Position numbers and translations under genes: made by a program. The notes under the pieces were generated by a model. It did not search any database. It was given only the letters and a program-made list of their open reading frames with translations, and had not been told where the DNA came from. 64,000 bases of DNA from Tenebrio molitor (lineage: Eukaryota > Arthropoda > Insecta > Coleoptera > Tenebrionidae): contig NC_091051.1 in NCBI RefSeq assembly GCF_963966145.1, forward strand, positions 2,790,001-2,854,000, read 5' to 3'. Shown here one piece after another: positions 20,890 to 34,558 of this stretch (within the stretch, counting starts at the first letter, position 1; each line of letters starts with the position of its first letter).

Positions 20890-23800
20890 TTTTTTACTAC
20901 GAAGAGAAATTGATAAATATGTTTCACTATTAGACAAACTGAAACTGACGTGGGTAATGATCCTGTTATCCTCTATTTTTTCCTTTTTTATTTTTCCATC
21001 TTTACTTTATTCTTAATTAAAAAAAAATGGACACAAACTTATCGTATTCGTGATAATTAATAGTTTCCTGCAATATTCCGGGATCAGGATCGTTGCTTTT
21101 AGAAAACAAACAAACTGCTGAAGCTCCGGTTCTACCTAGTAGGTAAATATCCTTCACGCGAAAAAATGAAAACGCAGCGTTTTAGGGAAATTGGTCAGGC
21201 GTGTATTAATTTCGTCGATGTTTTCGTTCGGAAGCCATTTTAGAAATTGTGAACGCCATTAACGAAAGCTAACAGATCACGCACGAGTCTCACTGGACGT
21301 ATGTCGGCGATAGCACAGGACCAAGGTGTGACAAGGCTGACGAGAGCTTAGCTCATGTCAGACCGCAATACGTATCAAAGTTGGGCAATTGTTCCCCCAA
21401 CTATTTGTCGAGCAAACATAACAACTGTGCCACTATCACACCGTAATCGCACAGATAAAGGAATTTCATCAACAGGACGTGATTGACGTTTTAATGGCGA
21501 GCCACATTCAAAACAAGCCAAAAATAAAACAATTAAGTCGCGATTGTGATTGTGATTTTTTATTGCTCTCAAAAGCGACGCTAAATTCGATCAAATATTC
21601 AAATCGCGACAATCCTAATCTCCCCTCATGAAATACGATTTGTCTGTGGAGGAAATTTCCGCTCGTCAGGTTGGCAACGCTCATCTAAGCCGGATCAAAA
21701 CTGTCGCAGTTGCTGTTGTTACAAACGACTCGTTGTTGACACACTCTGTATATATGACAATGAGGACGTGTCCTGACTAGTCGAATAGGTCGCGATTATG
21801 TATTCTGGGCTGGTTCGCGGGACTGAATCGATAATACCTCAGCGGGGTGATCCGTTTGGTGGATTGTTTTGACACAGTTGGACTTCTTCAGTCAAGGTTG
21901 CAGACCAGAGACCCGTAGGTGTGTTCAAAATTAATATAAATCATTGCTTGTCGCGAACAGAAGTAATCGATAGTGCAAAACGAGCTCATTAATCTGCAGG
22001 TTGTGTTTATTAATTCGTGTCCGGACCGGGATGAATTAATTATTAACAAAGCATGAAGAATTAATGGAAGGATACATTTTATTGGGGATGAAAGAAATAC
22101 AATTTTGGGGTGGGTAGAGCGAAAAATAGACTAAAGACGGAGTCAATGTGGACAAAGAACAGGATTGTTGCTTGCAATTACAGTAATTGTCTGTAAATTT
22201 TGCCGAAATCGAAAAGGTTAACAACAGCACATCGTTGACGTTTGTTTGACACTTCCGCGAAAAATCTGCTGACCAGTGGCGGCGCGTTTGGCAATAAACC
22301 TGGTAAATTACCCGTTCTTACCAATGCAAAATGTTGCTCTTGTGTATTTTATAAATTGTATCCATTATCAGATAATAATAATAATAAAATCCACAATTAT
22401 AGTTTCAACGTCTAAAATTCATGAGGTATGATTTATTATAAAGTAGCGTTTAAGACCACAAATTTTCTACGCCCATGCATTGATCGTTTATTTGCATAGA
22501 ATTCCGCTACGACATGACCGATAATTTGCAACGCCTGCTCTGATTTGTTTTCTTTTTGATCACACTGTACATATGTTAATGATTCAAAAATAAATAAAGG
22601 AGGAAAAGTTAATATTTTAATGGAGGAAAACACTCGACAGTCATCTTGGAAAGTAATGTTGGAAATTACATTTGTACGAGGAGCGACCAGTAAGTGTCTG
22701 GAAAGTGTTTGCAAACATCGAAAAGGTAGAATATGTGGAAGAAAAATTAGAGAAGAATTGATAGATGGATAAAGTATAAGATAGAAGGACTGATAATACA
22801 GGGAAAATAAAAATAAGGACATTAGAGAGACCTCGTGACCAGACAAAGGGAATATTACTGAGACTCTTTTGGTTCAAAAGTTGAAAAACATCTTTTCGTT
22901 TAAATAAAATGGGAAAAAAGTGATGAATAATGAAACAGTTAAGAACAAGCCAAACTAAAAAAATAGAGGAACAATAAATAAAGAAAAGAATTTGAAATAT
23001 TCATAATGAAGGCGGTTGAAGTCAGATAAGTTTTTGACTTACCTAAGTCTGATTTAATGAAGAAAATCCACTTTGTTACATTTTTAAAAAATAATTTTCT
23101 CGAATTCTGCATTGTCCTTGCAACGCTCAATTAACATTTTTATATCAGATGGATCAAACCGATAGCGCGGTACAGGAAAATCAAAGAAAACAGTCATGCA
23201 ACTGGCAACAATACACATTTACTCGGAAAACACGATTTCTCTAAACTAGCACGTTTTGTCGACTGATCTCAACAAGATAGACCGCGGTCTCACCCGACAA
23301 ACCCTCCGGTCAAGATTATTTTTTTAGCAAAAATGTTGCCACTCATTTCTTGTTTGTTGTCTTTTCCTCGGAAGAATGTCAATAAAACTGTCAACCAGTA
23401 AAGATGCGTTTACATCACGCAAGCACGATCGAATAAACAAGAGTAAATTGTATTTAGGTACATTCCTGCTATTTTAACTTGACCCTGCTTAAGCATGTAG
23501 TGATGATTGAGTCAATCAGACGTACTGATTGAGTCATATTTTAATTTAAAAAAAATATCAAGATAGGGAGACGGTGGAATATCAAGCTTGGTTGAAATTT
23601 GTGTATTTTTTCCAGTCTCTTCCGTTTAAAACGTTCTCTATAAAATACGAAAGAGATCCGTTCCCATTAAACTTCCACTGTATTCACAGGTAGTTTATAA
23701 TTTAACTGCAAGCAAATTGAATTAGATCTCCAGTTTAATTTGCATGGAGCGCATCAGGGGGCTCTTGTTTTTATTTTAAATTGAAACTTGTAAGCTGGCA

Positions 23801-24955
23801 TTTATTTGATCTCGAAGGAACAAGTCCGACCTTAAATGAGCACTTGCCGATTGGAATTCCTTGCAAAAAACCAATTAAAACCCATGAAAGTTCTCGTCAG
23901 AAAAAGGAGGCCTCGTTTGGCTCCCGTCTGCGGAAGAACTCGTGACTGTGAAACAATCCAGAGCTGTTGCTGAATTCCAGACAATTAAATATAACGTTCG
24001 ATATCATCCTGCTCTCGGCAGGAACTGTTAAAACACGGTGTGGGTGTGGAGATTAACAATCGGATAATAGAATAACTGCTGAAACAGTGCGATCTTGGAA
24101 GACGCCCAACGGGCCACGCTACGCCCCCGATTGGAACCCATCCACCCGGCTAATGAACCTTTTGTACTGACTTCTCTGCACGCAGACGTAACGTAACGAG
24201 ATAACTCGCCTGCAACTGTCGCCAGACAAGCCCGAGATGGCAATCAACCCCCGAATCGTATCTGTCAACGTTTCGAACCCGGACGACATCACTTCTGAAA
24301 TTGGGAGTGGGCCGAAACGTTAATAAACACGCTGACAACGTTTACGGCGCCGTAAAAACGTAACAAGTTCAAACTGACTGTCCCGATTTTTTCATAAACC
24401 CCCAAACACACACAGTAAAATGTTACGACGGGAGACGGGACGCAATTCCAGCATTTGAAAAGTGTGAAAAGTGTGATCACTGATCACAAATTAAACGCCG
24501 CTGCCAACCAAAAATTCAACTGATTGCCGTCGATACGTTTCGGTTTTTCATTAGTTTGCGAATAATTCATGCGAATTCAAATTTCGCGGGGAGCTGTGAC
24601 AGATGACAGCTGTCAAACTGACAGTTTGGTTATGTCAACGGGAGTTGGAGCGGCGAGGTCCAGGTGTTAAACGGATGTGAGAGTTGAAGGGTCGAGTTCG
24701 AGGCTATCGATTGGGAATTGAATTCGGGGAAAAAACATACATCATGCGGAAGATATATTATGTTGCTGTCTGTGCGGATAATTTCCAAACAAATCAAAGA
24801 AATGGAGCGTGTGAAGCGAATTTCATGAGGATAGCAGGTTCTTTATGTTTTCAAGGTCGCCCCATTAATATTTCAACAATGAAGATACTAAACACGCTTT
24901 TCGAGTGCTTTTAAATACGTGTTTGATCGATCCCAGCACGATGCGATTAGTATAT
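20890..24955. other. Non-coding stretch; transposon-like remnant at 22640-22790
   Basis: No gene recognised. The stretch 22640-22790 shares blocks (CTGGAAAG..TTGCAAACATC, AGAATTGATAGATGGATAA) with the reverse complement of 20075-20210, so both are copies of one dispersed element. An (ATA)n microsatellite lies at 22374-22388. Confidence 0.4.
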
Positions 24956-26028
24956 TTAGGTTTTTCGTAAATTGGAAAATGAAACGTCGATAGGTGATTG
25001 TACAAATTTTTCCTGCAATTTCCGGCGTGGCTGTTTTTTCGGTTTGAAAGCGTCATTATCCGGCGTGGGTGTGCTTTTTGCTAATTCTGCAGTTGCAGCT
25101 GAAAGCTTCTCGCGGTTTTTTTTCGAGGCATCCATTTTGACGCGAAAGTACAAAATTGGCCACAAACCAATGGCGGTCAATGTAAAAAATTCCGTGAGCG
25201 ACACTTCGTCGTGTCGGAAGTTTACAAAGGATGATTCGTCATAGCGGGTCCAATTCGGATCGGTGTTGTTCCAGATTAAATATTTGATGGGCCAAGTACA
25301 AACCCTCAAGTGTTTGTTGGTGTCCTGCGATCGAACCCTAAAGTGTATTTGTTGTTGTCCTGCGATCGATACGGTCGAATTGTTTCAGGTGAGGAGGATT
25401 CTTCGGTCTGAATGCAGTCGCCGCCGAATTTCTAAATTTGCAACGGACATCAGCTGATCGCGTTATTTTTAACCGGCGGATTGATCCGGCCGGACGTGGG
25501 CGCGGGTCAAATTTTTCCGGACAATTTTCCAATCGACAACTTGCGCTTACCATTCAACGACGATCCCCGCTGCAGCGATGCGAACAAGACTTGGCGCGAA
25601 CTGTTGGCGCTCCAGGCCACCGACGCTGACTGACGCGTCGCGACGCTTCCCAACTTTTAAGCGCTCCGGCGCCTAAGTAGCGAGCGCAAGCGTGCAGGTG
25701 TTTTCCCGAATTTTTCGCGCCTAATTACCCTTATCGGGGGACAATCGCTCCCACTTTCGATCGACCAACATCCGCTGGGGCCCAAAGCTGTCGTAAAAAC
25801 TTTACGGCATCGATCGGCCGAGGGGGCCCCTTCGCCGCCAAAAAACAAAACGAGAACACCTGAAACATTCTAACGCGGTCACCGCGACCGCACCTGATCG
25901 CACTTTTCTTCGCCGACCTTGAGCCGAGTGCCACGCACTTGGAGTTCGTCGAGGGAAACCTTTCTTGTGAACGAGGCCGCGTTGCAACATTTCGTCAATA
26001 TTTTTGGATCGAATTTGGGGTACCCCAT
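24956..26028 (-). CDS. Predicted small single-pass membrane protein, two exons
   Basis: Model on the minus strand: exon 1 from 26028 to 25894 (45 codons, starting MGYPKFDPKIL), donor CAG/GTGCGG, intron of 569 bases, acceptor GATCGCAG, exon 2 from 25324 to the stop at 24956 (122 residues). Both junctions are phase 0, giving 167 residues. Exon 2 carries a tryptophan-rich stretch (IWNNTDPNWTRYDE), a hydrophobic segment (FFTLTAIGLWPILYF) suited to a membrane span, then a lysine-rich tail. Size and layout resemble small mitochondrial or ER accessory subunits, but I do not recognise the family. Exon 2 is more convincing than exon 1; a middle exon could exist. The acceptor lies in a 35-base tandem duplication. 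The first exon sits in a GC-rich region that may be the promoter. Confidence 0.45.
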
Positions 26029-28127
26029 CGACGAGTTTTGTTTCGTGTTTTGATTTATTTTTAAATTGTTTCGTAACGACCGACCGGAAATTGAACTCGG
26101 CTTCGTCGCGGCGCGGCAGACAGGATCTGCAAAAAAAAAAGCCATTTTAAAGGACTAATCTGCTTCGATTTTCACGTTATCGTGTTGTTGCCAATTGATC
26201 TGGTGACACTCGAAGTTTTTTCGGCAATCGTGACCTCAAACAAACGCGAATTCTTGAAAAAGGTTAAATCTGTGACACTAACAATGGAAATTAAGGTGTT
26301 ACGAGATTAAAACCTGGTTTACAAGGTAATAAAATGTGACGTTATCAATGGCAACGCAGATAACGTTCCTAGCGGAGCTTCCGCATAAAGCCGGACGTTC
26401 TAAATAATAACACAATAAATTCAGATTAAAGGATTATCCATTTTAAACCGTACTTGGAACTTGTCAGGATTACTCAGAAATGGATAAATACGAGAAAAAC
26501 GTTTGGGACAACATTTTTTTGTTCGACACTGTCAAAATTTGAGAAATTTCTCCTGTGCGAGCGGATTTTGATAAATGTCACAACTTGTCAAAACGAAACG
26601 TCAAGCTAATTTTAAACATTTTAAGCGATTTGGAGCCTTTAACGGGCTCGTCGAACAAAAAAACGTTGCATTCAACTCGTTCTTGTGTAAATTGGGCCTT
26701 TAAAACATTCCTTCACTCGCTTTTTAAACTGGCCCTCATACCAAAAAAAGCCCAATTTACACACGAACTCGTTAAATAAACTACTATTGTGTGACAATAT
26801 CTCTCGAAGAATTAGAAGTGGCAGTTGTACTTAAAAATGTGAGAGTAGCTTTGGAAATATTTTGTACTGTTCTGATCGATGCATGAGGGGTTTCGATAAA
26901 ACGAGAGAAATAAGAAATCTAGACGAGAGACGTAGTTCTAGGAGTACATGATGGTGCTTTTTCAAGGGGTATTAGATTTTTCGCGCGTGACCTGAGCACC
27001 AAGCGTTTCAGCCTTCAGGACTGCCTCGTGTGAAGGAAATGTTGCAGTAAGAGTCGAAACTTTCCTGATTTCGCATTTTACCGGTTTCACTTTCGGTGTT
27101 ATGCATCCGTTCAGGATAAAATAGTACGAGTAGTAGGAAGAAAATAAACAATTTACGGTCTCAAACGAAGGGGCAAAAATAGAACGATGAGATTCAATCT
27201 CGGGATCGGGATATTATATCGAGCAGTGAATGAAAAATAAATTATTTTTAAAATTCTAAATGCGTGAACACTAACCGCAAATACAGCCGCTAAAAATAGA
27301 AAGTCGGTGCGACAGTGATTTTCGTCAGGAGTGAATTCCTTCTGAATAAACAATTGTTGTTGAAACGGAGATTTGAAATTGAATAATTCACGATTTGCGG
27401 TATAATTACTTTAGCGTATGTAGTATTTAAACGAGGGGATAACAAATTGTAGCTTCATGCACATGTGTAATTATCAACGGTTCTATTAATCCTGAAATTG
27501 ACTGAAAATACAACGTTACGTGTCACGATCCTATTTACCGAATTTTGCGACCTTTCCGACAAAGTACATTGTCCCGAACAGAATTCCTGTGTCTTTGCGT
27601 AAATGCAAATTGTGTGCCCTGCAGGAGACATTAACAATTCATTCAAAACTTGTTTGACTTTAGTGTCCTGTCAAGGCACCTGTCATGTGTCATTCCACCA
27701 CCATAAATATCAATTCTATTGCCAAAATAGCAAAAAGAAATGTCAAAGTGCAAGTCGTTTCTTGTGGCATTTTACCATCACGAGCGTTTCAGCTTCAGCC
27801 TTCGTCGAGCCATAATCATCCACTTGCCGTGCAGACAGTCCGTAATCTCCGCGATTTCCTTTTCCTTTGTTGCAACTTTTCATTTGCAACCGATCGTTTC
27901 GTCCGGCAACACGAAGTCGGCGGCGTTTGCGATTGTTTTTGTTTACCAGCGAAGGTGAACCGGTTGACAGCTCCCGTCAGCGGCACCGCGAGTGAGGTTA
28001 TGTCATTTTTTCTCACCTTTATCCGTTTCATTATCACACTTCTTAACGAGCGACGTCTGCGATAACGCTTATCAGTCGACCGTGCACGGCAATCCTAAAA
28101 CAAACGTAAAATGCCCACGTCGATAAA
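26029..28127. other. Intergenic region between divergent genes
   Basis: This region lies between the minus-strand gene ending at 26028 and the plus-strand GalNAc-transferase starting at 28128, so it should hold both promoters. No protein-like frame, RNA gene or clear repeat is seen. Confidence 0.45.
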
Positions 28128-30848
28128 ATGAAACGGAATCTGAAGACAGTGTTCAAGTTCCTGCTGCTTTCGGCGGTGACCGTCGTTTTTACCGTCTTGC
28201 TCTTCAGGATCTTCAGCATACGATCGACTTTCGAAAAGGAGGTAGGATTGCCGGTGGACGCCCCACAGGTGAGTGTTGGTGTGGAGATGTTCTTGGTCGT
28301 GAGGATTTTTTTTTAGGTGAGGGTGATCAGGAACGAAAAAATCGACTGGCACGACTACGAGGCCGTGAGGAGGGACGCTTTGAGGAGAGGTGATTGGCAC
28401 AAAGGGTGCGGCGTGATTGAGACTGGTGTGTTGCAGGTACGGGGGAGCAGGGCAAGCCGGCTTATCTGACCGCCGCCGACTCGGATAATTACGAGAAATT
28501 GTACAAAGTCAATGGATTTAATGCTGCCTTAAGTGATAAAATCGCAGTGGATCGAGCTGTGCCTGATATACGCCACAAAGGGTAATGGCAGTGCTGAAAA
28601 AATTCAATTTTTGGTGTAAAATTTGACCATGTCTCTGTAGAATGTCGCATTAGCAAGGTCGCGACGTTTGCACAATTATTCAAATACGCTGGATTAATTA
28701 GATTTGCAAAAGAACTAGTTTATGCATATTCGAGCTTACAACACCGAATCATTATTCCAATTCAACTCTTGCACAGTTGTTTGGAAACAAGATTTTTTAC
28801 AAAACTGCGCCCAACACTAGAGAGTGCTGGAAAAATCAATAGATGAAACCGCATTGTTCCAATCGGGGTCAGGTTTACCTGAATGTCACTTTCACAATGT
28901 TTATTAATATGAATAGATTCGTCACGTTTTCAGAGGAAAGCCGAATCAATGTACTATTCCGCTTGACAGACCTTGAACGCGACTTTTTCTTCCGTTCACG
29001 GCTAAGTCGTTTTTTCTGTGTAGCCAATCGCGCAGAAATTTCTGCGTCACTTACGAAGGAATGCGCTTTTCAGATGTAAAACAAAAAAATATCTCAAAGA
29101 TCTACCCTCGGTCAGCGTGATAGTACCATTCCACAACGAGCACTGGACCACGCTCCTCAGAACCGCTCACAGCGTGGTCAACCGGTCGCCGGCGCATTTG
29201 CTCAAAGAGATAATCCTCGTCGACGATTTCAGCTCGAAGGGTGAGTTCGACACGTTCAGTCTGCGGTCCGCGTCAATTCGTCGCTTGTAGAATTCAGTAA
29301 AAAACCCCTCGATGATTACTTGGCGGCGAACCTCACCAAAGTCCGCACCATCCATCTGCCGGAGAGGAGCGGACTGATCAGGGCGCGTCTCGCCGGGGCC
29401 AAAGAAGCCACCGCCGATGTTCTACTGTTTTTGGATTCGCACACCGAAGCTAACGTCAATTGGTTGCCGCCTCTCTTAGGTTAGTCGGTCGTTTCGTTTT
29501 TCTTGTACTGACAGTTGTGTCACAGAACCGATCGCGCAAGACTACAGAACGTGCGTTTGTCCGTTCATAGACGTCGTTCAGTATGAGACGTTCGAGTATA
29601 GGGCGCAGGACGAGGGGGCCAGGGGCGCTTTCGATTGGGAGTTCTTCTACAAGCGGCTGCCTTTGCTACCGGAGGATCTGGAACATCCTACTGAACCCTT
29701 CAAGTAGGTGGATCACCTTCTGGTGTCCCCGATTTATGATCGAGTGTTCCGCAGGAGTCCTGTTATGGCGGGGGGACTGTTCGCCATCAGCAGCAAGTTC
29801 TTCTGGGAGTTGGGGGGTTACGACGAAGGTCTGGACATCTGGGGAGGCGAACAGTACGAGTTGAGTTTTAAAATATGGCAGTGCGGGGGTCAAATGGTCG
29901 ACGCCCCCTGTTCGAGAGTCGGCCACATCTACAGGAAGTACGCCCCGTTCCCCAACCCAGGAAAAGGAGATTTCGTAGGACGGGTAGGTCAATTTTGACA
30001 GGTGTCCGCTGTGTCAATTTTGATAGTTGTGCGACAGTGCTGCCAACCGATTTGACAAGTGACATTTTGATTTTGATCCTTTTTAAAGAATTACAGAAGG
30101 GTTGCTGAGGTGTGGATGGACGAATACGCCGAATATTTGTACAAACGCCGCCCCCACTATCGAGCCATCGACCCCGGGGACTTGACCAAACAAAAAGCCT
30201 TGAGAGACAATTTGCACTGTAAACCGTTCAAGTGGTTTATGGAGAAAGTGGCCTTCGACTTGCCCCTAAAGTACCCCCCTGTCGAACCGGGAGATTTCGG
30301 AGTGGGCGAAGTACTGCGCACCGATTTGACCTGATCCGTCATTTTATTGTTTTTGAATTTTTTCACAGATTCGAAATCTGGCAGCCCCCGAGCTGTGCGT
30401 GGACTCCGGCCACAAAGACCGCGACCAAGTGATCGGAATAGCGGAGTGCGTCAAAGGAACGGACAAGAAGGGCGAACAAAACTTCACGCTGACGTGGCAC
30501 AAGGACATAAGAGTCAAGGGCAAAACGCTGTGTCTGGACGTTTCAGACCCCAACGATAAGGCTGACATTATCTTGTATCCCTGCCACGGGTCGCAAGGGA
30601 ATCAGTACTGGAGATATGATGTGGTAGGTATCGATCTCGTTGCCGAAAAAAAAAAGTGAAAAACTGTTTGGCAGGAAAAACAATGGTTTTTGCACGGAGG
30701 TAATCCCAGGTGTCTGGACTGCGACCCGGGTCAAAAAAGACTTTATGTAACTAAGTGCGACGAGCAATCGAAAACGCAAAAGTGGAGGTTTGAAAACGTC
30801 AACTTAACTATGATCGCCAATTGGGAAAACGTCGGAGTGCTTAAGTAG
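28128..30848 (+). CDS. Pgant6-like: Polypeptide N-acetylgalactosaminyltransferase, GALNT10/Pgant6 type
   Basis: It transfers GalNAc from UDP-GalNAc to Ser/Thr of proteins, starting mucin-type O-glycosylation in the Golgi. Ten exons join in frame with GT-AG introns: 28128-28268, 28317-28389, 28437-28581, 29074-29240, 29291-29479, 29526-29703, 29755-29983, 30089-30310, 30369-30623, 30675-30848, giving 590 residues, normal for the family. Residues 8-27 form the type II membrane anchor. The catalytic domain shows VIVPFHNE (135-142), the metal-binding DSH (224-226) in LDSHTEANVNWLPPLL, and WGGEQYE (327-333). A ricin-type lectin domain fills about 449-590, with CLD and QYW/QKW motifs. WGGEQ rather than WGGEN, and EVWMDEYAEYLY, point to the GALNT10 subgroup. 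Threonine replaces the usual cysteine after DSH. Confidence 0.95.
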
Positions 30849-31195
30849 GGGCACGGTACTTAATGTAAGCTGTTAATGTGGCATTTACCTACATGTAAAT
30901 TGGGTCGTTTATTTATTGTACGCTAAAAAAACGTGATTTTTATTTATACATTCGATAGGGTACCCATTATGTAGGTATAAATGTAAATCCTTGAGGTGCA
31001 GTATTTGGAGTCCTTCAGGACCTTCATTGTTAATAATCAATGTTTTCCCTTAACGCTGCTGTGATATTTAGCGTTTATTTTTTACAATAACATTGTTGCC
31101 ATATTTTAAGGTTGTAACTTATGAAGTTATTTAAATTTGATACCTTTTATAGGCGATTGGAATTTTTTGTAGGATTATGTCAGATCCGTTGAAAC

Positions 31196-31201
31196 AATAA
31201 A
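31196..31201 (+). terminator. Possible polyadenylation signal of the GalNAc-transferase gene
   Basis: AATAAA lies about 350 bases after the stop codon and about 105 bases before the start of the next gene. Confidence 0.5.
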
Positions 31202-31307
31202 AATCTACACAAAACATATTTTTTTTACCTCAAAAACCGATTTTCCAGAAAATTCGTAACGGTAATACAGATTTCTGTAATTTTGCGGTTATCAAGCTGT
31301 CAACGGA

Positions 31308-34300
31308 ATGTCATTGTCAAGACCGGCTTTGATAATCAACAACTGTGTTAAAGGTGCTTTTAAGCTTGGTGGAACAAGTTTCGGTGCCAAAAAGTGGTCA
31401 AATTGTAACAGTACAATGGAGAAAAGCATAAACGACTCGGTCAGACAGCTAGCTCCACCTCTTACGAACGACAAACACAAAGGACAAGCTGGTCGGATAG
31501 GAGTTTTTGGAGGAAGTCTGGAGTATACCGGTAAGACCGAACAGATGGCGCTACGGTAGTTACTCGGGAGTTTAAATATTACTTTCCCGGGAGTTTGAAA
31601 ACTCGTTTAGTACTCCAAGAGTTTTAGACTCAAGGACAACAGCTCACCACAGTCGAATTATAATCTGATAAAATCGTTTGTATCACATTTTTTATCATTT
31701 CTGTGGTTGTGGTTTCCGCCATTTTAAATCTTTCGAGATAATTTGGAATCTAAAGTTTGTTGTTAATTAATTGAAATTTGGGTGAATTCGCCTGGTTGTT
31801 GTAAAATGCGACAATGAAATAAACTACTTTTTCACATCAAATTGTTTGGTGTGCAATAACACTTTCAGAGTCAAGGACCCACCCGAATAAAATGACTTCC
31901 ATTTATGGCGCATTTTTCTTTGTGGTGCCATAAAAACCTCTTGTTCGATTAGCCGAGCAATTTAATGCAGTCCTGTTACGAAAGAGCCCCTCTACAAAAA
32001 ACCCACCGCAATAATTCACCGCTTTGTTAATTTTGTTATTCATTAGCTCCCCTATTGTGGGTCAAATCTCATTAAAACATTAAATTAGTTTTGTGAAGAA
32101 TACGAGCCAACTTTTACGCTTTCGCAAAGCATTCTTTCTTTTCACCCTTCGGTGTAATCGATAATTATGAACATAACGACGGCACTTTTGCTATGTAAAT
32201 ACCTTTTCGTCTAGGTCGCGAGTGTCGGCGCAAATTTCCCTCCGACATTTTTTCGACTACTGTTAAATATTTCAGCGGAAAAAAGGTCGCGAAGAGACAC
32301 GCTTTGATGCGCTTCAAAAGAAATTTTATTTCATCATTCTCCGACTCAAATATTTATTAAAGCTGCTCATAAAGCGTCCCCGCGAACGCAAAATTTACAG
32401 ACGTGCAGGATTTCTATTTATTTATGACGAAATTAATTTCTTCAAACAAATCTCGTTGTTAATTCACCGACATAATTCAAATGTGCTTTATCCAGTTTAT
32501 TTCACGGCGGCCTCGGCCGACCTTGTGATAAAATATGCATTTCGCGGGGAAAAATGACGCTATTAATTATTTTAACACGGGTTTACACGATCACTCGTTT
32601 CCATGAATCATTCTAGGCGATTTGTTGTTTTTGTCGACGAAATGGAGTTAAAACTTTGAACGGATATCGATTTTGGTCACTTGTAGAATATTCAGGAGGT
32701 CAGTTATGACCTCGTCCAAGGAGTATGTACGGTGTGTCGCTCTGGATGGTCTGTTTCTGCAAACCATTTTTGTTGCTGAAAATTTCCCTTCATCCCGACG
32801 CAATTTCCCATTTCGAACGGAATCTGTTAGGCAAAAATTCAAATTAAACCCCAGGAATGGGTCCAGAAGTTCGTCGAAATTAATGGAGGGGCGCAGTCCT
32901 CCAGGTCGTATCGCGCCGGTGTCCATAAAAATTTCAGCCGTTCACGGCCTCCTCCACGCGTGCATTTCGCGTTTTGTGGAAACAAACTTTCCGGACGTAA
33001 TTAGGCCGGAATATTCGAGCCCCAACTCCGGAATGAAATTTTTCCCGTTCCATTTCGAATTAGCTTCGTCGAGTTGATCGCAAATGTGATTTTTCAGGTG
33101 CGCCCTACTTCGCCGCCATCGCCTCGCTCAAGGTCGGGGCCGACCTGAGTCACGTCTTCTGCGCCAAGGAGGCGGCGCCCGTCATCAAGTCCTACAGTCC
33201 GGAGCTGATCGTCCATCCGCTGCTGGACGCCGTGGGGGCGGCGGGCAAGATCGAGCCGTGGCTGGAAAGGCTGCACGTGGTGCTGATTGGGCCGGGGCTG
33301 GGACGGGAAGCGGCGACGTTCAAGGTATCGAATCGCTGCTGAATAAATAAGAACGTATTTATGTGGATCGGAGCGGGGTGGGTGCGCCGAAAGGGATTAT
33401 TTTTGTGGCGCGAGAGCAAACTTTATTTGGGGGCTCCGAATTGACTTTGCCTAATGGAAGTGGAGCTTCGCGGAGAATCTCTCGTGGCGGCGCGAAGAAT
33501 AGACAACGTTTTGATTGTTTACTCGCTCCGGAATTAGGAAAAAACAAAACCGGGCTCAAAATGGCGCATCCACCATTTTGCAATCTGGAAGTGACAGTTT
33601 CCGGTGGCTAACTCGATCCAAGTCTTTGTCCTGTTGACCCAGTTCGCGTGCCCCTCAAATTTAATTCGCATCCCTCTTCGAATTTCTTTTACGGCGTACA
33701 CAACCCTGAAAACAAACGAGAAGAACATTCCAAGGAGCGCCCTCTATCGATCGCGGCATTATCCACCGGTTTTGCATTAATCCTCCCGATAGTAATGAAG
33801 ATGGACGTGTTTAATCTGATCTGCGAAAGATGCCAGTTGTAATTTTTTTCGAAACTTCACATCGGCTTAAGTACTCCACTTCCGAAGTACCTCTAATGGA
33901 TCGACCGTCCCCCTCGTTAAAACTTCATCAATGGGAACAAATACGCAGCGAAACAAATCAAAAAAGAGAGGCATATCGTTCGTTTCACTTTGCAGGTGGT
34001 CGACGAAGTGGTGGAGTTATGCCGAGCTCGTAAAAAACCTTTGGTGATAGACGCCGATGGCCTCTACTACGTCTCGATAAAACCAGATGTTCTTCGCGAT
34101 TACCCCTCCCCCGTCATCCTCACCCCAAACATCATGGAATTTGCAAGGCTAATCGGATCTAATGGGGAAGGAAATAAAAAGGAACAATCCCGCAACTTCC
34201 TCGAGCAAGCCGATAACATCACCATACTGTGCAAAGGCCGCGAGGATGAAATTTTCAACAAGGACGCCCACGTCAAGGTCACAGGCGGCGGCTCGGGACG

Positions 34301-34547
34301 GCGGTGCGGCGGCCAAGGCGACCTCCTCTCGGGAGCCGCCGCGACATTCCTAACTTGGGCCCTCCAACAAGACGAGCTTTCCAGTTGCCAGTGCGACAAC
34401 CGCCCGGTGATCGCATCGTACGCGGCTTGCAAGCTCGCCAGAGCTTGCAACGAGAAAGCTTTCGCCAAGTACGGCAGGAGCATGACTTGTACGGACATGA
34501 TCCGGGAGATACATCCAGCTTTTGTTGAGCTTTTCGAGAGAAAATAA
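31308..34547 (+). CDS. Naxd: ATP-dependent (S)-NAD(P)H-hydrate dehydratase
   Basis: It dehydrates the damaged, hydrated forms of NADH and NADPH back to working cofactors, using ATP. Three exons join in frame: 31308-31530, 33098-33324, 33996-34547, giving 333 residues; introns are 1,567 and 671 bases. The ribokinase-like fold is evident: GQAGRIGVFGG and EYTGAPYFAA across the first junction, KVGADLSHVF, IGPGLGR, VIDADGLYYV (167-176), LTPN, and the family signature GSGRRCGGQGDLLSG (249-263) with catalytic D259. The first 36 residues are basic with few acidic residues and could be a mitochondrial targeting sequence. A second methionine (codon at 31416, good start context) would give a cytosolic form beginning MEKSIND. 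AATAAA follows the stop by only five bases. Confidence 0.95.
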
Positions 34548-34552
34548 TTCAA

Positions 34553-34558
34553 AATAAA
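34553..34558 (+). terminator. Polyadenylation signal of Naxd
   Basis: AATAAA starts five bases after the TAA stop, so the 3' untranslated region is predicted to be only a few tens of bases. Confidence 0.65.

Noticed and set aside
22436..22846. Minus-strand frame of 136 codons
   Set aside because: Composition is Phe/Leu/Ser-rich as expected from AT-rich DNA, and it overlaps a dispersed repeat.
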